Position numbers and translations under genes: made by a program. DNA of 64,000 nt from Ursus arctos. Its lineage: Eukaryota > Chordata > Mammalia > Carnivora > Ursidae. Location of the stretch: assembly GCF_023065955.2 (NCBI RefSeq), contig NW_026622986.1, forward strand, positions 13,789,848 through 13,853,847, read 5' to 3'. The notes beneath the pieces were generated by a model. It worked only from the letters and a program-made list of their open reading frames with translations. It had not been told where the DNA came from and ran no database searches. How positions within the stretch are numbered: position 1 is the stretch's first letter; every line of letters begins with the position of its first letter. Shown in pieces: positions 48,880-61,218 of the stretch.

Positions 48880-49940
48880 TTATTATTCCATTCCTACCTC
48901 TAAGTATAAATAATAATTTCTGAATCTTACACATTTTTTTTAAATAAAAAGACGTCATACTAGGCGATATTTAAAATCTACTTTCAATAAACTAAAGATT
49001 TGCTTCTTCTAAAGAAGTTCATCAATAGGCATTCATTTATTCATTCAAATGTTTATTCACGAACACACACTTACTGAGCACACAATATGTGTCAATGACA
49101 CTGTTGGTACAGGAACCACGGCTTTTGTAATTTGGAACTTTATCCAAAAGTAATAATCTATGATAGATTAATAGTTTATTTTGCAATTGTAAATAAATAA
49201 AAGCTTTCCCCTTTCCCCAGATCTAAACAAACATTAACTTAATATAAACAGATACTTCAAAGTCCCTAACAAAATCATAGCTATTCATGATACTGTCAAA
49301 GGCACCGAATATCTGAAATCATCAAGGAATGATTAGTTCTATTCAGAATGGCCTAAGTGTTTGCATATTTACTATTATATATATTTTTTAAATCTATGAA
49401 TGATAATATCTGCACATTCGATTATATGAGAATACTTCACTGTGGAACCAGTTCTGAATAAACAACTTCTTGCCCCAAAACTACATGAATAGGAGTACTA
49501 AGGACAATTACTATAATCTTTAAAAGATAATGTAATACAATCAATAAGCTTTCTAACATTTGGAAATGTCAACAAAATTAAATTAAATAACCATGTCTAT
49601 CTCTATTGGATCATTTCCAGCAGCATACAAACATACTCTAAAAGCTCCCATCTTAAAATGAAAAAAGAAAGAAAATCCCCATGAATTCCACATTCTTTTT
49701 CAGTTATCATCCATTTCTCTGTTACCTTTCCCCGTAAAAATTCTCTAAGGAGTGTTTATACTTATTCATTACAGTCCAGCTTCCATGGTGACTACTAACT
49801 GCTCCTTGTCAAAGTCACTTGTCCTCATCTTAACCTATCAAGCAGTGTGTCTGATATACTTGAGTATTTCTTGCCTTAGCCTGTACCGACACTACAGTGT
49901 TTTATTTCCTTAAAAAGTAATCACTGCTAGAATTCCTTCA
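48880..49940. other. Intron between exons A and B, no recognised features
   Basis: AT-rich; nothing beyond the MIR at its left. Repeated in unit 2, where a single extra C is present near 59,619. Confidence 0.4.
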
Positions 49941-49965
49941 GAGGGAAATAATTTACAGATTTTCC

Positions 49966-50136
49966 CTTCCTTCATCCTGGTCCATTTCACTTAAAGGGCT
50001 GTCGTCATTCACTTGTAGTGGACAATAAGTCGGGGAGTCAAACTTCTCAAAGCGGGGTGTAATCAGAGATTCTTCTGATGTCCATTTTTCATTTTCATCT
50101 TTCCTTGCTTCCTTTATACTCAAACGAAGATCACTA
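49966..50136 (-). CDS. ANKRD26: ANKRD26-like exon A, unit 1 copy
   Basis: A 171-nt exon starting T|AGT (acceptor 'tttttaaag'; alternative 'tag' three bases in). Peptide SDLRLSIKEARKDENEKWTS, EESLITPRFEKFDSPTYCPL, QVNDDSPLSEMDQDEG plus AG of Arg, joining PAKKTS of exon B. It is polar and low-complexity rather than coiled coil, as in ANKRD26 before RPAKKTS. At the position where the donor should follow AAG, the sequence is gggaaaa, not gt; a usable gtaaat nine bases further (left edge 49,957) would add three codons and stay in frame. Open in this unit. Confidence 0.75.
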
Positions 50137-50179
50137 CTTTAAAAACTCCAGTTAAAGTAGCCATTAAAAAGCCATTTTT

Positions 50180-50380
50180 AAAAAAGATTTTATTTATTTA
50201 TTTATTTATTTGAGAGAGAGAGAGAGAGCATGAGCACAAGCAGGGGGAACGGCAGGCAGAGGGAGAAGCAGACTCCCCACCGAGCACAGAGCCTGACTTG
50301 GGGCTCAGTCCCAGGACCCTGAGATCATGACCTGAGCTGAAGGCAGACACTTAATCTTAGACTGAGCTACCCAGGTGCCC
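50180..50380 (-). mobile_element. SINEC element (recurs)
   Basis: Antisense; (ttta)n start, 'ctacccaggtgcccc' end; (GA)n and (TTTA)n lengths differ in the unit-2 copy at about 60,726. Confidence 0.87.
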
Positions 50381-50470
50381 CAAGCTAATGTTTTCTAATA
50401 ATGTTACCATAACGAATAAAAAAAACCAATTTTTTGTAAAATCCTGTTACCCGTCTCAATTCATTTATTT

Positions 50471-50673
50471 TTTTAAAGATTTATTTATTTATTTATTTGA
50501 CAGAGAGAGAGAGAGAGACAGCCAGCGAGAGAGGGAACACAAGCAGGGGGAGTGGGAGAGGAAGAAACAGGCTCCCAGTGGAGGAGCCTGATGGGGGGCT
50601 TGATCCCTGAATGCTGGGATCACGCCCTAAGCCGAAGGCAGACGCTTAACGACTGAGCCACCCAGGCGCCCCG
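50471..50673 (-). mobile_element. Hybrid SINEC element at the unit 1/unit 2 joint
   Basis: Left flank 'cccgtctcaattcattta' and right flank 'gaaatttctatgttctt' do not match each other; the right flank equals the target duplication of the SINE at 39,934. The left end has a longer (TTTA)/(GA) stretch than that SINE, while the right 150 nt are identical to it. Confidence 0.9.
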
Positions 50674-52230
50674 AAATTTCTATGTTCTTAATTTTTTCCT
50701 TTCTAGGGCTCATGGTTTTAATTTCTCACTTCAATCTCTTCCAAAAGATACACAGAGTTGAAAAGAAGCAATGAGAAAGCATTATGCAGTTTAGTAGTAA
50801 GCTTTAGTCAATAATAACTCTGGTAGATATTGTAGGGAAAGAAATTTTGAAATTATTCAAGAAAGTTAGAATTGAAAATTATCGTTTCCCGCATAGTCAT
50901 AATTACTCTTCCATTAGAATAATTTAGTTACTAATTAAAAAGAGAAATTGCTGTTTATAAATTCACTAGAAGTAGATTTCTACTTCACAAAACATCACAG
51001 GTACCTCTAAAAATAATTTGCAGTGTAAGACAGCATCTGCTGATGTCATTTGCACAACATACCCCTGCAGATTACTGTGATCCAGGACTAGGCTAGGGAG
51101 TCTAATATCTGTTGCCCCATACATTTTATGTTTCTTCTTCTGCAATACTCTCAGTTGACCTTGTTGATTATTATTCATTTTATTTTTTTAAAGATTTTAT
51201 TTATTTGACACAGAGAGAGAGAGCACAAGCAGGTGGAGTGGCAGGCAGAGGGACAGAGAAAAGCAGGCTCCCCGCCGAGCAGAGATCTGGACATGGGGCT
51301 CGATCCCAGGACCCTGGGATCATGAACTGAGCCGAAGGTAGACACTTAACCAACTGAGCCACCCAGGAACCCCTATTATCCACTTTATAAATCATTTGAA
51401 AACCCCTTCTAGACCAACACAGGATCCATATTAATTAAGTAAACAATAAAGAGTAATATGTGCTTGCAGCACAGACTTTTGAATTAATTTTACCTACATA
51501 TAAGAGAGATGTTGAGCAACTTGAGCAGTAATCATTTTCCATGTTACTTTTTAATCGCTGCGTATGTTTAAAACTGAATAAATTTTTAAACATTTTTCTG
51601 TCTTGAGAAAAATGGCCATGTTATACTCTGTTCACGGGCATACGAATTAATATAAACTTCCCTGAGAACAATTTAAAAATAGGATCGAAGACATTCTTTA
51701 AAAATTTTTATACTTTAAGTAACCAATACTATATTGAAGAATGTATTCCAAGTACGTTAACCAGAAATGTAGAAACAGATTTATATAAGAGACATTCCTT
51801 ACAGCTTTAATTAAAGTATAGAAAAACGAAAACCGACCAAAATTCAATTTGTTAAATAATGAGGTTTCCATATGATGGACTTCTATATGGTCATTAAAAT
51901 TATGATTTGGAATATACATTAAATTATTTGTAGAAGTATTCACCGTTAAGAACTTGCTGTATTATTCAGAAGAATCCCATACTTCACAATACTAAAGACA
52001 TTTTCTTCCCTATAAAATCCTAGAAGGTAAGTTAGCAACTACAAAACTTCTCCTACATATCTGTAGTATAAAAGTCAATAGCTCAAGGGGTGCCTGTCTG
52101 GCTCAGTCGGGAGAGCATGCAACTCTTGATCTCATGGCTGTGAGTTCAAGCCCCACACTGGGTGTGGAGCCTATTTAAAATAATAAAAAAATAAAAGTTC
52201 AAATACTTCCTTGAAACCAAGACGTCATAC

Positions 52231-52444
52231 CTCAAACTGCAGCGTTCTTGTTCCCATTCCACTTTTTGCTGCTCCAACTGCAATTTAATTTCTTTTGTTT
52301 GTGATAGCTCCTTTTGTAGACCATCAACCGAATCTTCCAATTCTTTATTTTTTCTTGTAAGTTGCTCACAGTGATCATTTTTAAGTTCTAATAATCTTTC
52401 AAATGAACAAACCGCATTCCGAATTTTTAATAAATTAACAGAAT
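52231..52444 (-). CDS. ANKRD26: ANKRD26-like exon D, unit 2 copy
   Basis: Base-for-base repeat of exon D at an offset of 10,544, including acceptor and donor. Encodes the same 70-codon coiled-coil piece ending VEWEQERCSL. In this copy the next exon in transcription order is exon A of unit 1, so its AG end would pair with T of exon A (AGT, Ser), keeping the frame. Confidence 0.85.
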
Positions 52445-54962
52445 CTACATCAGAGAAAAAACAGAAACAGAATATATAGGGCGCCTGGATGGCTCAATTG
52501 GTTAAACATCCGAGTCAGGTTTCGGCTGAGGTCATAATCTCAGAGTCCTGGGATTGAGCCCCGCATGGGGTTCTTCACTCAGCACGCAGTCTGCTTGAGA
52601 TTCTTTCCACGCCCCCTCCCTCCCCCTCTGTTCTTCTCTCACCCCCCTCCCCCCGCTCATGCTCTCTCTGAAATAAATTACTTAAATCTTAAAAAAAAAG
52701 AAAAAAAATATGAGTACTTTTTGCATATAAAGGACTGTGTGCTTTCACATTCACTCATTCATACATTAAACAAATATATATTGAATGAGTTCAATATAAA
52801 AGATATTATACGGGCACCTGGGTGGCTCAGTCGGTTAAGCATCTGCCTTCAGCTCAGGTCATGATCTCAGGTTCCTGGGATCAAGCCCTGCATTGGGCTT
52901 CCTACTCAGCGGGGAGTCTGCTTCTCCCTTCTCCTCTGCCTCTGCCCCTCCCCCAGCTTGTGCACTCTCCCTCTCTCAAATAAAAAAATCTTAAAAAACA
53001 AAAAGATATTATACTAAGCTCTGCAGATTAAACAGATAAGATCCCTGGCTCTTATTTAGCTTCACGTCTAGTGAAAGGGAAAGACAAATAAAACGACAAT
53101 TACAAATTCAGATAGTTCCTATAAGGAAACGGAGTTCTAGGATCACATAACATAACGTGATCTACCCTGGGAAGGGAAGATTCCCCGAGGAAGAGAGAAC
53201 TATTCTGAGAAATGAAGGAGGAGCAGGAAGCAAGTGAGCAAAGGAGGAAGAAGAGCATTCAAGACAGCCTACAGCATGTGCCAAAGTTCCATTGCAATCT
53301 GCTTCTGGCCAAGATGGAGTAACAGGTACTGATTTACCTTCCTACCTGAAACAAGCCAAACACAAAAAGATAAAATACATTTTCAAATTATTTTCAAGAC
53401 AAAAGACTTCAGTCAATGAAGGACAATGATCCCTGAAAACAAAAGAAGTTAGCCTAACACATACCCGAACTCACTGCCTTGGGAGAATTTCCACCGACCA
53501 TGACACAGGTGAAAAAACTGAGATAGACTCCACCAGATTCCCTGAGTTGAGATGACGGAACTGAGAATCCGGTGAAACCAAGGCAGATAGAGATCAGAGG
53601 TCAAAACACCGGCGAGAAGAAAGCAGAACAAAGAAAGAACTCTAGAGATCTGCAGAGGGCTCCGCTGGTGCTCACACAGCACCAGGGATAGTATCGATTC
53701 CCATTAGCCATGCTGGGAAAACTCATAATCTGTAGCACAATGAATACAGTAGTAGGTCTTGCCTCAGCGGTGGGGAACAATGAGCTCTAGGCTGAGCACT
53801 ACTCTGGATTCACCTAACAATTCATAAGAATAGGACTGGAAAGGGTCAAACTGTTTGTAATCAACTTAGCTATATCTCAAAAGAAAGCATAAAAAGGTAA
53901 GTAGAGGCATAGAAGCTATTTTTAAAAAAACCAAATACAACTTACAGAGATGTAAATTATGTCAGACATGAAAAATACACTGGATAGGAATAAACACATA
54001 TTAGACATCACAAAATAAAAGACTGAAATTGACCTCAGAAAACTGTGAGAAAACTTCATGTGGCTAATCTACAATTCCTCAAAGAGGCAGAGGAAAGGAA
54101 CCAGAAAAAAATATTTGAACAAAAAATGTCTGGGGCACCTCGGTGGCTTAGTCGGTGGGTGTCTGTCTGCCTTCAGCTCAGGTCATGATCTCAGGGTCCT
54201 GGGATCAAGCCCCATATCGGACTCCCTACTTAGTGGCAAATCTCCGTCTCTTTCTGCCCCTCCCCCTGCTTGTGCATTTTCTCTCTCTCAAATAAATGAA
54301 TAAAATCTTAAAAAAAAAAAAGAAAAATGACCAAAACCTTTCTAAACTTAATGAAAACTATACTCCCACAGATCCAGAAGGATCTGACTAGGAGAGAAGA
54401 AATGGAAGTTAACTATTATAATTTTCTTAAACTGCATATGATGTGGTAAAACATTACTTGAAGGTGGATTGTGATGCTTAAATCATATACTTTAAACCCT
54501 AATCACTAAAATAGCAAAACTAAAGAGTTATAGTGAGTAAGCAAAATACACACACACACACACACACACACACACGTAAATAAAACTAAATCATAGAAAT
54601 TACTTGATTAATCTAAAAGAAAGTAGAAAAAGAAGAGAATGGGAACAAACAGCAGAAAGGACAAATGGAAGTCAAACAACATGCCCACAGATTCAATTCA
54701 ACTACATTAACAATCACATGAAATGAAAATGGTCTAAAAGCCTCAATTAAAAGGCAGATTCTCAAAATGGATAAAAAAGGAAGACCTAGGGGCACCTGGG
54801 TGGCTCAGTCCTAAGCATCTGCCTTCGGCTCAGGGCGTGATCCCGGAGTCCTGGGATCGAGCCCCACATCAGGCTCCTCTGCTGGGAGCCTGCTTCTTCC
54901 TCTCCCACTCCCCCTGCCTGTATTCCCTCTCTTGCTGGCTGTCTCTCTCTCTCTCTCTCAAA

Positions 54963-54997
<35 letters not shown>

Positions 54998-57900
54998 AGT
55001 CTTAAAAAAAAAAAAAGGAAGACCTAATTATATGCCACCTATAACAAAAAATGCACTTTAACACAAATTTGTTAGAAGGCCAGAAATATGATAGACCACA
55101 CTAACACTTGACAAAAGAAGGCTGAGCCTAAGTGGCTATATTAATACCAGACAAAATAGGTAGCAAAGCAAAAAACATTAGCAGCAATAAATAAGGTCAT
55201 TTTATAATGATAAAAGGGTCAACTGAAAGAAGCATAAGAAACCTAAATGTTTACACGTCTATTAATAGGTTCAAAATACATAAAGCAAAAATCGACAGAA
55301 TTGCAGAGAAACAGGCAAATTCACAATTATAGTCTGAGATTTCAACAGGCAGAAAATCAGCAAGAATGTAGACTTGAACACCACCATTCTTCTCAAGTTT
55401 CCATAGAACATTTAACAAAAGAGACTATATTTTGGGTCACAAAATAAATTGTAATGAGAGGGGTAAGTCAAAAGGACTAAGTCATAAAAGTGCGTTCTGT
55501 AACCACAGAGAAATCAAATTAGAAATCAAGAATAAAAATAGCTCTGGAAAATACTTGAAAATTTGCAAACTAATTAATACATATCTAAATAATCCCTGGG
55601 TCAGAGTGCCTGGGTGCCTCAGTTGATTAAGCATCTGTCTTCAGCTCAGGTCATGATCTCAGGGTCCTGGGATCAAGCCCCACACTGGGCTCCCTGCTCA
55701 GAGGGGAGTCTTCTCCCCACTCCCCCCGCCAAGCTCATGCTGTCTCTCTCTCTCTCAAATAAATAAAATCCTTAAATAACCTCTGGCTCAAAGAAGTAAT
55801 GAAAAAAGAAATTAGAAAGTATTCTGAACTGAATGAAAAGGAACACATAACATATTAGAATTTCTGGAATCCTGCTATAGCAGCACTCATATGAACATTT
55901 ATAACACTGAATGTATGTATTAAAAAAGAAGAAAAGTCTCATATTGATGACCTTTGGCTCCACCTTAAGAAATTAGTAAAATAGTAGTCAAAAACAAGTC
56001 TGATAACTTTTGGTTATGTAGAAAATCTGACAGAATTTTTTAAAAAGCTTCTAGAACTAGTAAATGAACTCATCAAGTTTGGAGGATATAGAATCATTAT
56101 AAAAAATCAACTGTATTTCTATTCATTAGGAATAAACAATCAAAATTTAAAATTTAAAATTTAAATTAAAAATTAATTTTAATTATTAATTAAAAATTAA
56201 AACTGCATTGAAAAATAAAAAATAATCACAGGTAATATCATAAAAGATAGAAAGAACTAGACGTAAAAAACTATAAACTATTACCAAGAAAATTTAAGAA
56301 GACTTATATAAATGGAGAGATATACTCTGTTCAGGGTTGAAAAATTCAGTATTGTTAAAATTAATCTGTAGATTCAACATAATCCAAACCTGATTTTCAG
56401 AAGACCACCAGAGTTTTTTCTCTTAGAAAATGACAAGTGGATTCTACAATGCATGTGGATAAAATAAATAAATGAAATTCATGTGGAAACACAAAGGACC
56501 TAGAATAGCAAAAGAGCCCTGAGAGAGAACAAACTGGAGGACTAACCCTAACCACCTGATTTCAAAAATTATTATAAACTGGTAGTAATTAAAACAGCAT
56601 GATATTGGTGTAATGAAGGCTAAAGAGATCAATGGGACAGAGGAGAGTCCGTAAATAAACCCACACATATATGGTCAACTGATCCTGACGAAGATGCAAA
56701 TGGCATGAAGTAAAGACAATACAGCCTTTTCAACAAACGGTGCTAGGACAACTGGATATCCATACGCAAAAAGAATGAACCTGGATCCATACTCTGCATC
56801 ATAAATAAAAAAGAATACAAAATGGGGGCGCCTGGGTGGCTCAGTCAGTTAAGCGTCTGCCTTCAGCTCAGGTCATGATCCCAGGGTCCTGGGATCGAGT
56901 CCCATGTCCAGATCTCCATGCAGTGGGGAGCCTGCTTCTCCCTCACCCTCAGTCTGCTGTTCCCCCTGCTTGTCCTCTCTCTCTGTCAAGTAAATAAATA
57001 AAATCTTTTAAAAAAAAAAGAATACAAAATGGATCACAGATCTAAACGTTAAGACCTAAAACTATGAAGCTTTGCTTTTAAACTACAAAACTTCTAAAAG
57101 AAAGCATGAGAGAAATCCTCTGACCTTGTGCTAGGCAAAGATTTCTTAGATAGGAACACCGAAGGCAAGAATCCATAAAAGAACAAATGCATAAACTGGA
57201 CTTCACCAAAAAAGAAAACTGCTCTTCAAAAGACACTGTTGAGAGAATGAAAAGTCACAGGCTGGGAGAAAATCTTTGCCAAAAAATAGGTGATAAACTA
57301 TATCTGGAATAAACAAAGAATTCTCAAAACTCAACAAATCAGAAAACAACCTAAATTTTAAAATGACAAAGAATTTGGACAGTTCAAAGAAAATACACAG
57401 ATGGCAAATAAGCACATAAAAATATGCTCAACATTATCTTATTAGGGCAATGCATACTAAAACCGTAATGATATATATACTGCATGCCCACCAGAATGGC
57501 TAAGATTTAAAAAACTGACAATATTAAGTGTTCATGAATATACAGGGAGAAATTAGAACTCCCATACACTGCTGGTGGGAATGGAAAATGGTGCAACTAC
57601 TTTACAAAGCAATTTGGTAGTTTCGTAATAAGGGGATATAACGAAACATGAGACTTACGGGTGATAGATATATTAACTGCCTGAATCACGGTTATGGTTT
57701 CACAGGAGTATACATATGTCAAAACTATCAAATTATACACTTCATATACGTGCAGTTACCTAACTAAAGCTATGGGGGTGGGGAGGAAGCTCTATTATAG
57801 GAAAAATCATCCAAACTAGTGGCTGAGACACAGATGGAAAGAAGGATATGAAACAGTACAAGATGAAGCTGAGGACCGTGGTGTTTCACGCTAGAGCAAT

Positions 57901-58325
57901 GAGAAGTAAAAGCTAAGCTTTAAGCAAGGGGGTAACATGACGAAATATAAATTTTTAAAAATATATGATTATGGTTGCAGTGTAGACCAAGATTCTGGGA
58001 GGTGGAATGACAGGGAAAACCGTCCTGAGGTTATTTCAGTATCCTAGGAGAAAAATACTGGTAACCTGACCTTGGGTGAAGGCATAGAAGAGAAGCAGAG
58101 TCAACAAACACATCGGTGTGCCATTTTCATGACGAAAAGTATAGTGGAAATTATAGCTCTTTGGCTGAGAGTACTCAGCAGTTCTCTGTCTTCATGAAAA
58201 ACATATTTGTGAGATGAGTAGCTCTATAACAGATCAGTGTTGTGTGGTACAGCACTAGACAAGATGTGCACATATTACTACAGTAATATACATATAAAGG
58301 CTTTATATTTATACCACGGTCCTAC

Positions 58326-58467
58326 CTTTACAATCCATGCCAAGTTGTTCAATTAGCAACATGCAACTCCTAAAATCAAAGCAAGGCAACTTGCAATCCT
58401 CTGAAGCTGTTCCAGATAATGGAGTTAAGTCATCAAGGTCATCCGTAAAATTAATTTGCTTTTTGAT
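58326..58467 (-). CDS. ANKRD26: ANKRD26-like exon C, unit 2 copy
   Basis: Repeat of exon C at offset 10,549 with the same splice sites and peptide (SGTASED ... MLLIEQLGMDCK). Open. Confidence 0.85.
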
Positions 58468-58807
58468 CTACAAATAAATAATAATTTCAAAATGTCCCCC
58501 AAATATTTATAAAATATACTAAGTGTAGAGAGATGATAAATACCCATCTTCTTATAAAAGCAAAAACATAGGTACTTTTTTAAAGAACTGATTTTTCTCA
58601 AAACAACCTTTATCAATAACTAGTGTTTCTGAATAACATTTTCACAACAAATAGAAATTCCTCTATTTTGTCACTATACCTTCCCTAAAGTAATTTTTTA
58701 CCATGGAATAATATTTCTGATAAATATTATTTATCAAAATAATACAATAAAGTAAAAATTAAAAAATTAATAAATGAAATAAAATTATATATATATATAT
58801 ATTTTAC

Positions 58808-58841
58808 CTCTTTCTTTTCCTTAGATGTTTTCTTTGCAGGT
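58808..58841 (-). CDS. ANKRD26: ANKRD26-like exon B microexon, unit 2 copy
   Basis: Repeat of the 34-nt exon B at offset 10,549: PAKKTSKEKKE with the same poly-pyrimidine acceptor and 'gtaaaat' donor. Confidence 0.8.
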
Positions 58842-60515
58842 CTGAAAAAAAAAAACCAATTCTTTTCAGGCAAACATTAAATACTTAAAATACAAAGAAT
58901 ATCTAAATCATATCTAAACATATTATTAATAATATTAACAAAACATTAAGATCAAATTGACAAAGAGCAAGGGAAAATCATAATGTTACTTACATTATTT
59001 GATACAAAGAAATATACCACACTTTTTTGTTAGCATTTTCAATAAAAACAAGCTTTTACTGGCTCTAAAACCTATTTGCAGGGTTCAAACTAAATTCTTA
59101 TATGAAAGAAACCCTTTCTTAATAATCATGATAGTAGTGTTTTGAGGATTTACTGTGCAGCTACTATGCATTATTATGAACACTTCACTACGTCTCTAGG
59201 TATTTTAAGCCTCACAACAATCTTATAAACGTAGGTAATTATATTAGGTATTTTACACAGGAAGAAAAGGAGGCACAGAAATAAGGAACTTCCCCAAGCC
59301 CATACAGCTGGTCAGGAGTAGACCCAGAATTCAAATCCAGGATATCTGCCTTCAAAGCATGTGTTTTACAATATGTGGTGAGAGTAATATTTAAGTGTTT
59401 CTAAGTAATATGATAGCAAATGAATCTATTATTATTCCATTCCTACCTCTAAGTATAAATAATAATTTCTGAATCTTACACATTTTTTTTAAATAAAAAG
59501 ACGTCATACTAGGCGATATTTAAAATCTACTTTCAATAAACTAAAGATTTGCTTCTTCTAAAGAAGTTCATCAATAGGCATTCATTTATTCATTCAAATG
59601 TTTATTCACGAACACACACCTTACTGAGCACACAATATGTGTCAATGACACTGTTGGTACAGGAACCACGGCTTTTGTAATTTGGAACTTTATCCAAAAG
59701 TAATAATCTATGATAGATTAATAGTTTATTTTGCAATTGTAAATAAATAAAAGCTTTCCCCTTTCCCCAGATCTAAACAAACATTAACTTAATATAAACA
59801 GATACTTCAAAGTCCCTAACAAAATCATAGCTATTCATGATACTGTCAAAGGCACCGAATATCTGAAATCATCAAGGAATGATTAGTTCTATTCAGAATG
59901 GCCTAAGTGTTTGCATATTTACTATTATATATATTTTTTAAATCTATGAATGATAATATCTGCACATTCGATTATATGAGAATACTTCACTGTGGAACCA
60001 GTTCTGAATAAACAACTTCTTGCCCCAAAACTACATGAATAGGAGTACTAAGGACAATTACTATAATCTTTAAAAGATAATGTAATACAATCAATAAGCT
60101 TTCTAACATTTGGAAATGTCAACAAAATTAAATTAAATAACCATGTCTATCTCTATTGGATCATTTCCAGCAGCATACAAACATACTCTAAAAGCTCCCA
60201 TCTTAAAATGAAAAAAGAAAGAAAATCCCCATGAATTCCACATTCTTTTTCAGTTATCATCCATTTCTCTGTTACCTTTCCCCGTAAAAATTCTCTAAGG
60301 AGTGTTTATACTTATTCATTACAGTCCAGCTTCCATGGTGACTACTAACTGCTCCTTGTCAAAGTCACTTGTCCTCATCTTAACCTATCAAGCAGTGTGT
60401 CTGATATACTTGAGTATTTCTTGCCTTAGCCTGTACCGACACTACAGTGTTTTATTTCCTTAAAAAGTAATCACTGCTAGAATTCCTTCAGAGGGAAATA
60501 ATTTACAGATTTTCC

Positions 60516-60685
60516 CTTCCTTCATCCTGGTCCATTTCACTTAAAGGGCTGTCGTCATTCACTTGTAGTGACAATAAGTCGGGGAGTCAAACTTCTCAAA
60601 GCGGGGTGTAATCAGAGATTCTTCTGATGTCCATTTTTCATTTTCATCTTTCCTTGCTTCCTTTATACTCAAACGAAGATCACTA
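60516..60685 (-). pseudogene. ANKRD26: ANKRD26-like exon A, unit 2 copy, 1-nt deletion
   Basis: Repeat of exon A, but one G is missing near 60,570 (plus strand 'gtagtgacaata' where unit 1 has 'gtagtggacaata'). The reading frame shifts after DSPTYC and meets TGA within four codons. Same missing 'gt' at the ancestral donor and same downstream gtaaat. The indel could be a consensus error; if real, a transcript reading from unit 2 towards unit 1 would terminate here. Confidence 0.72.
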
Positions 60686-61017
60686 CTTTAAAAACTCCAG
60701 TTAAAGTAGCCATTAAAAAGCCATTTTTAAAAAAGATTTTATTTATTTATTTATTTGAGAGAGAGAGGAGAGAGCATGAGCACAAGCAGGGGGAACGGCA
60801 GGCAGAGGGAGAAGCAGACTCCCCACCGAGCACAGAGCCTGACTTGGGGCTCAGTCCCAGGACCCTGAGATCATGACCTGAGCTGAAGGCAGACACTTAA
60901 TCTTAGACTGAGCTACCCAGGTGCCCCAAGCTAATGTTTTCTAATAATGTTACCATAACGAATAAAAAAAACCAATTTTTTGTAAAATCCTGTTACCCGT
61001 CTCAATTCATTTATTTT

Positions 61018-61218
61018 TTTAAAGATTTATTTATTTATTTATTTGACAGAGAGAGAGAGAGAGACAGCCAGCGAGAGAGGGAACACAAGCAGGGGGAGTG
61101 GGAGAGGAAGAAACAGGCTCCCAGTGGAGGAGCCTGATGGGGGGCTTGATCCCTGAATGCTGGGATCACGCCCTAAGCCGAAGGCAGACGCTTAACGACT
61201 GAGCCACCCAGGCGCCCC
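61018..61218 (-). mobile_element. Hybrid SINEC element at the unit 2/unit 3 joint
   Basis: Same structure and same mismatched flanks as the SINE at 50,471-50,673, showing that the same hybrid joint recurs. Confidence 0.9.

Larger units (their letters stand above)
39973..50516. repeat. Tandem unit 1 of a 10.5-kb direct repeat
   Basis: First of three head-to-tail copies. Every feature recurs in the same order and orientation about 10,544-10,549 bases to the right: exons D, C, B, A, SINEs, an L1, a CA microsatellite and a MIR. Edges placed where the SINEs at 39.97 kb and 50.52 kb become identical ('gacagccagcgagag'). Seen directly in the sequence. Confidence 0.95.
50517..61062. repeat. Tandem unit 2 of the 10.5-kb direct repeat
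   Basis: Near-identical to unit 1. Differences I saw are few substitutions and microsatellite or homopolymer length changes (for example an ATAA tract at 54,961-54,998 one repeat longer, plus one extra A). It contains its own copies of the SINEs at about 51,184, 52,088, 52,480, 52,813, 54,133, 54,791, 55,606, 56,826, 60,726 and 61,018, the L1 at about 53,300-57,775 and the MIR at about 59,140-59,370. Confidence 0.95.

Noticed and set aside
52565..52864. 99-codon frame conserved in three places as a repeated gene
   Set aside because: It spans two SINEs and the sequence between them; it is conserved only because the whole unit is duplicated.
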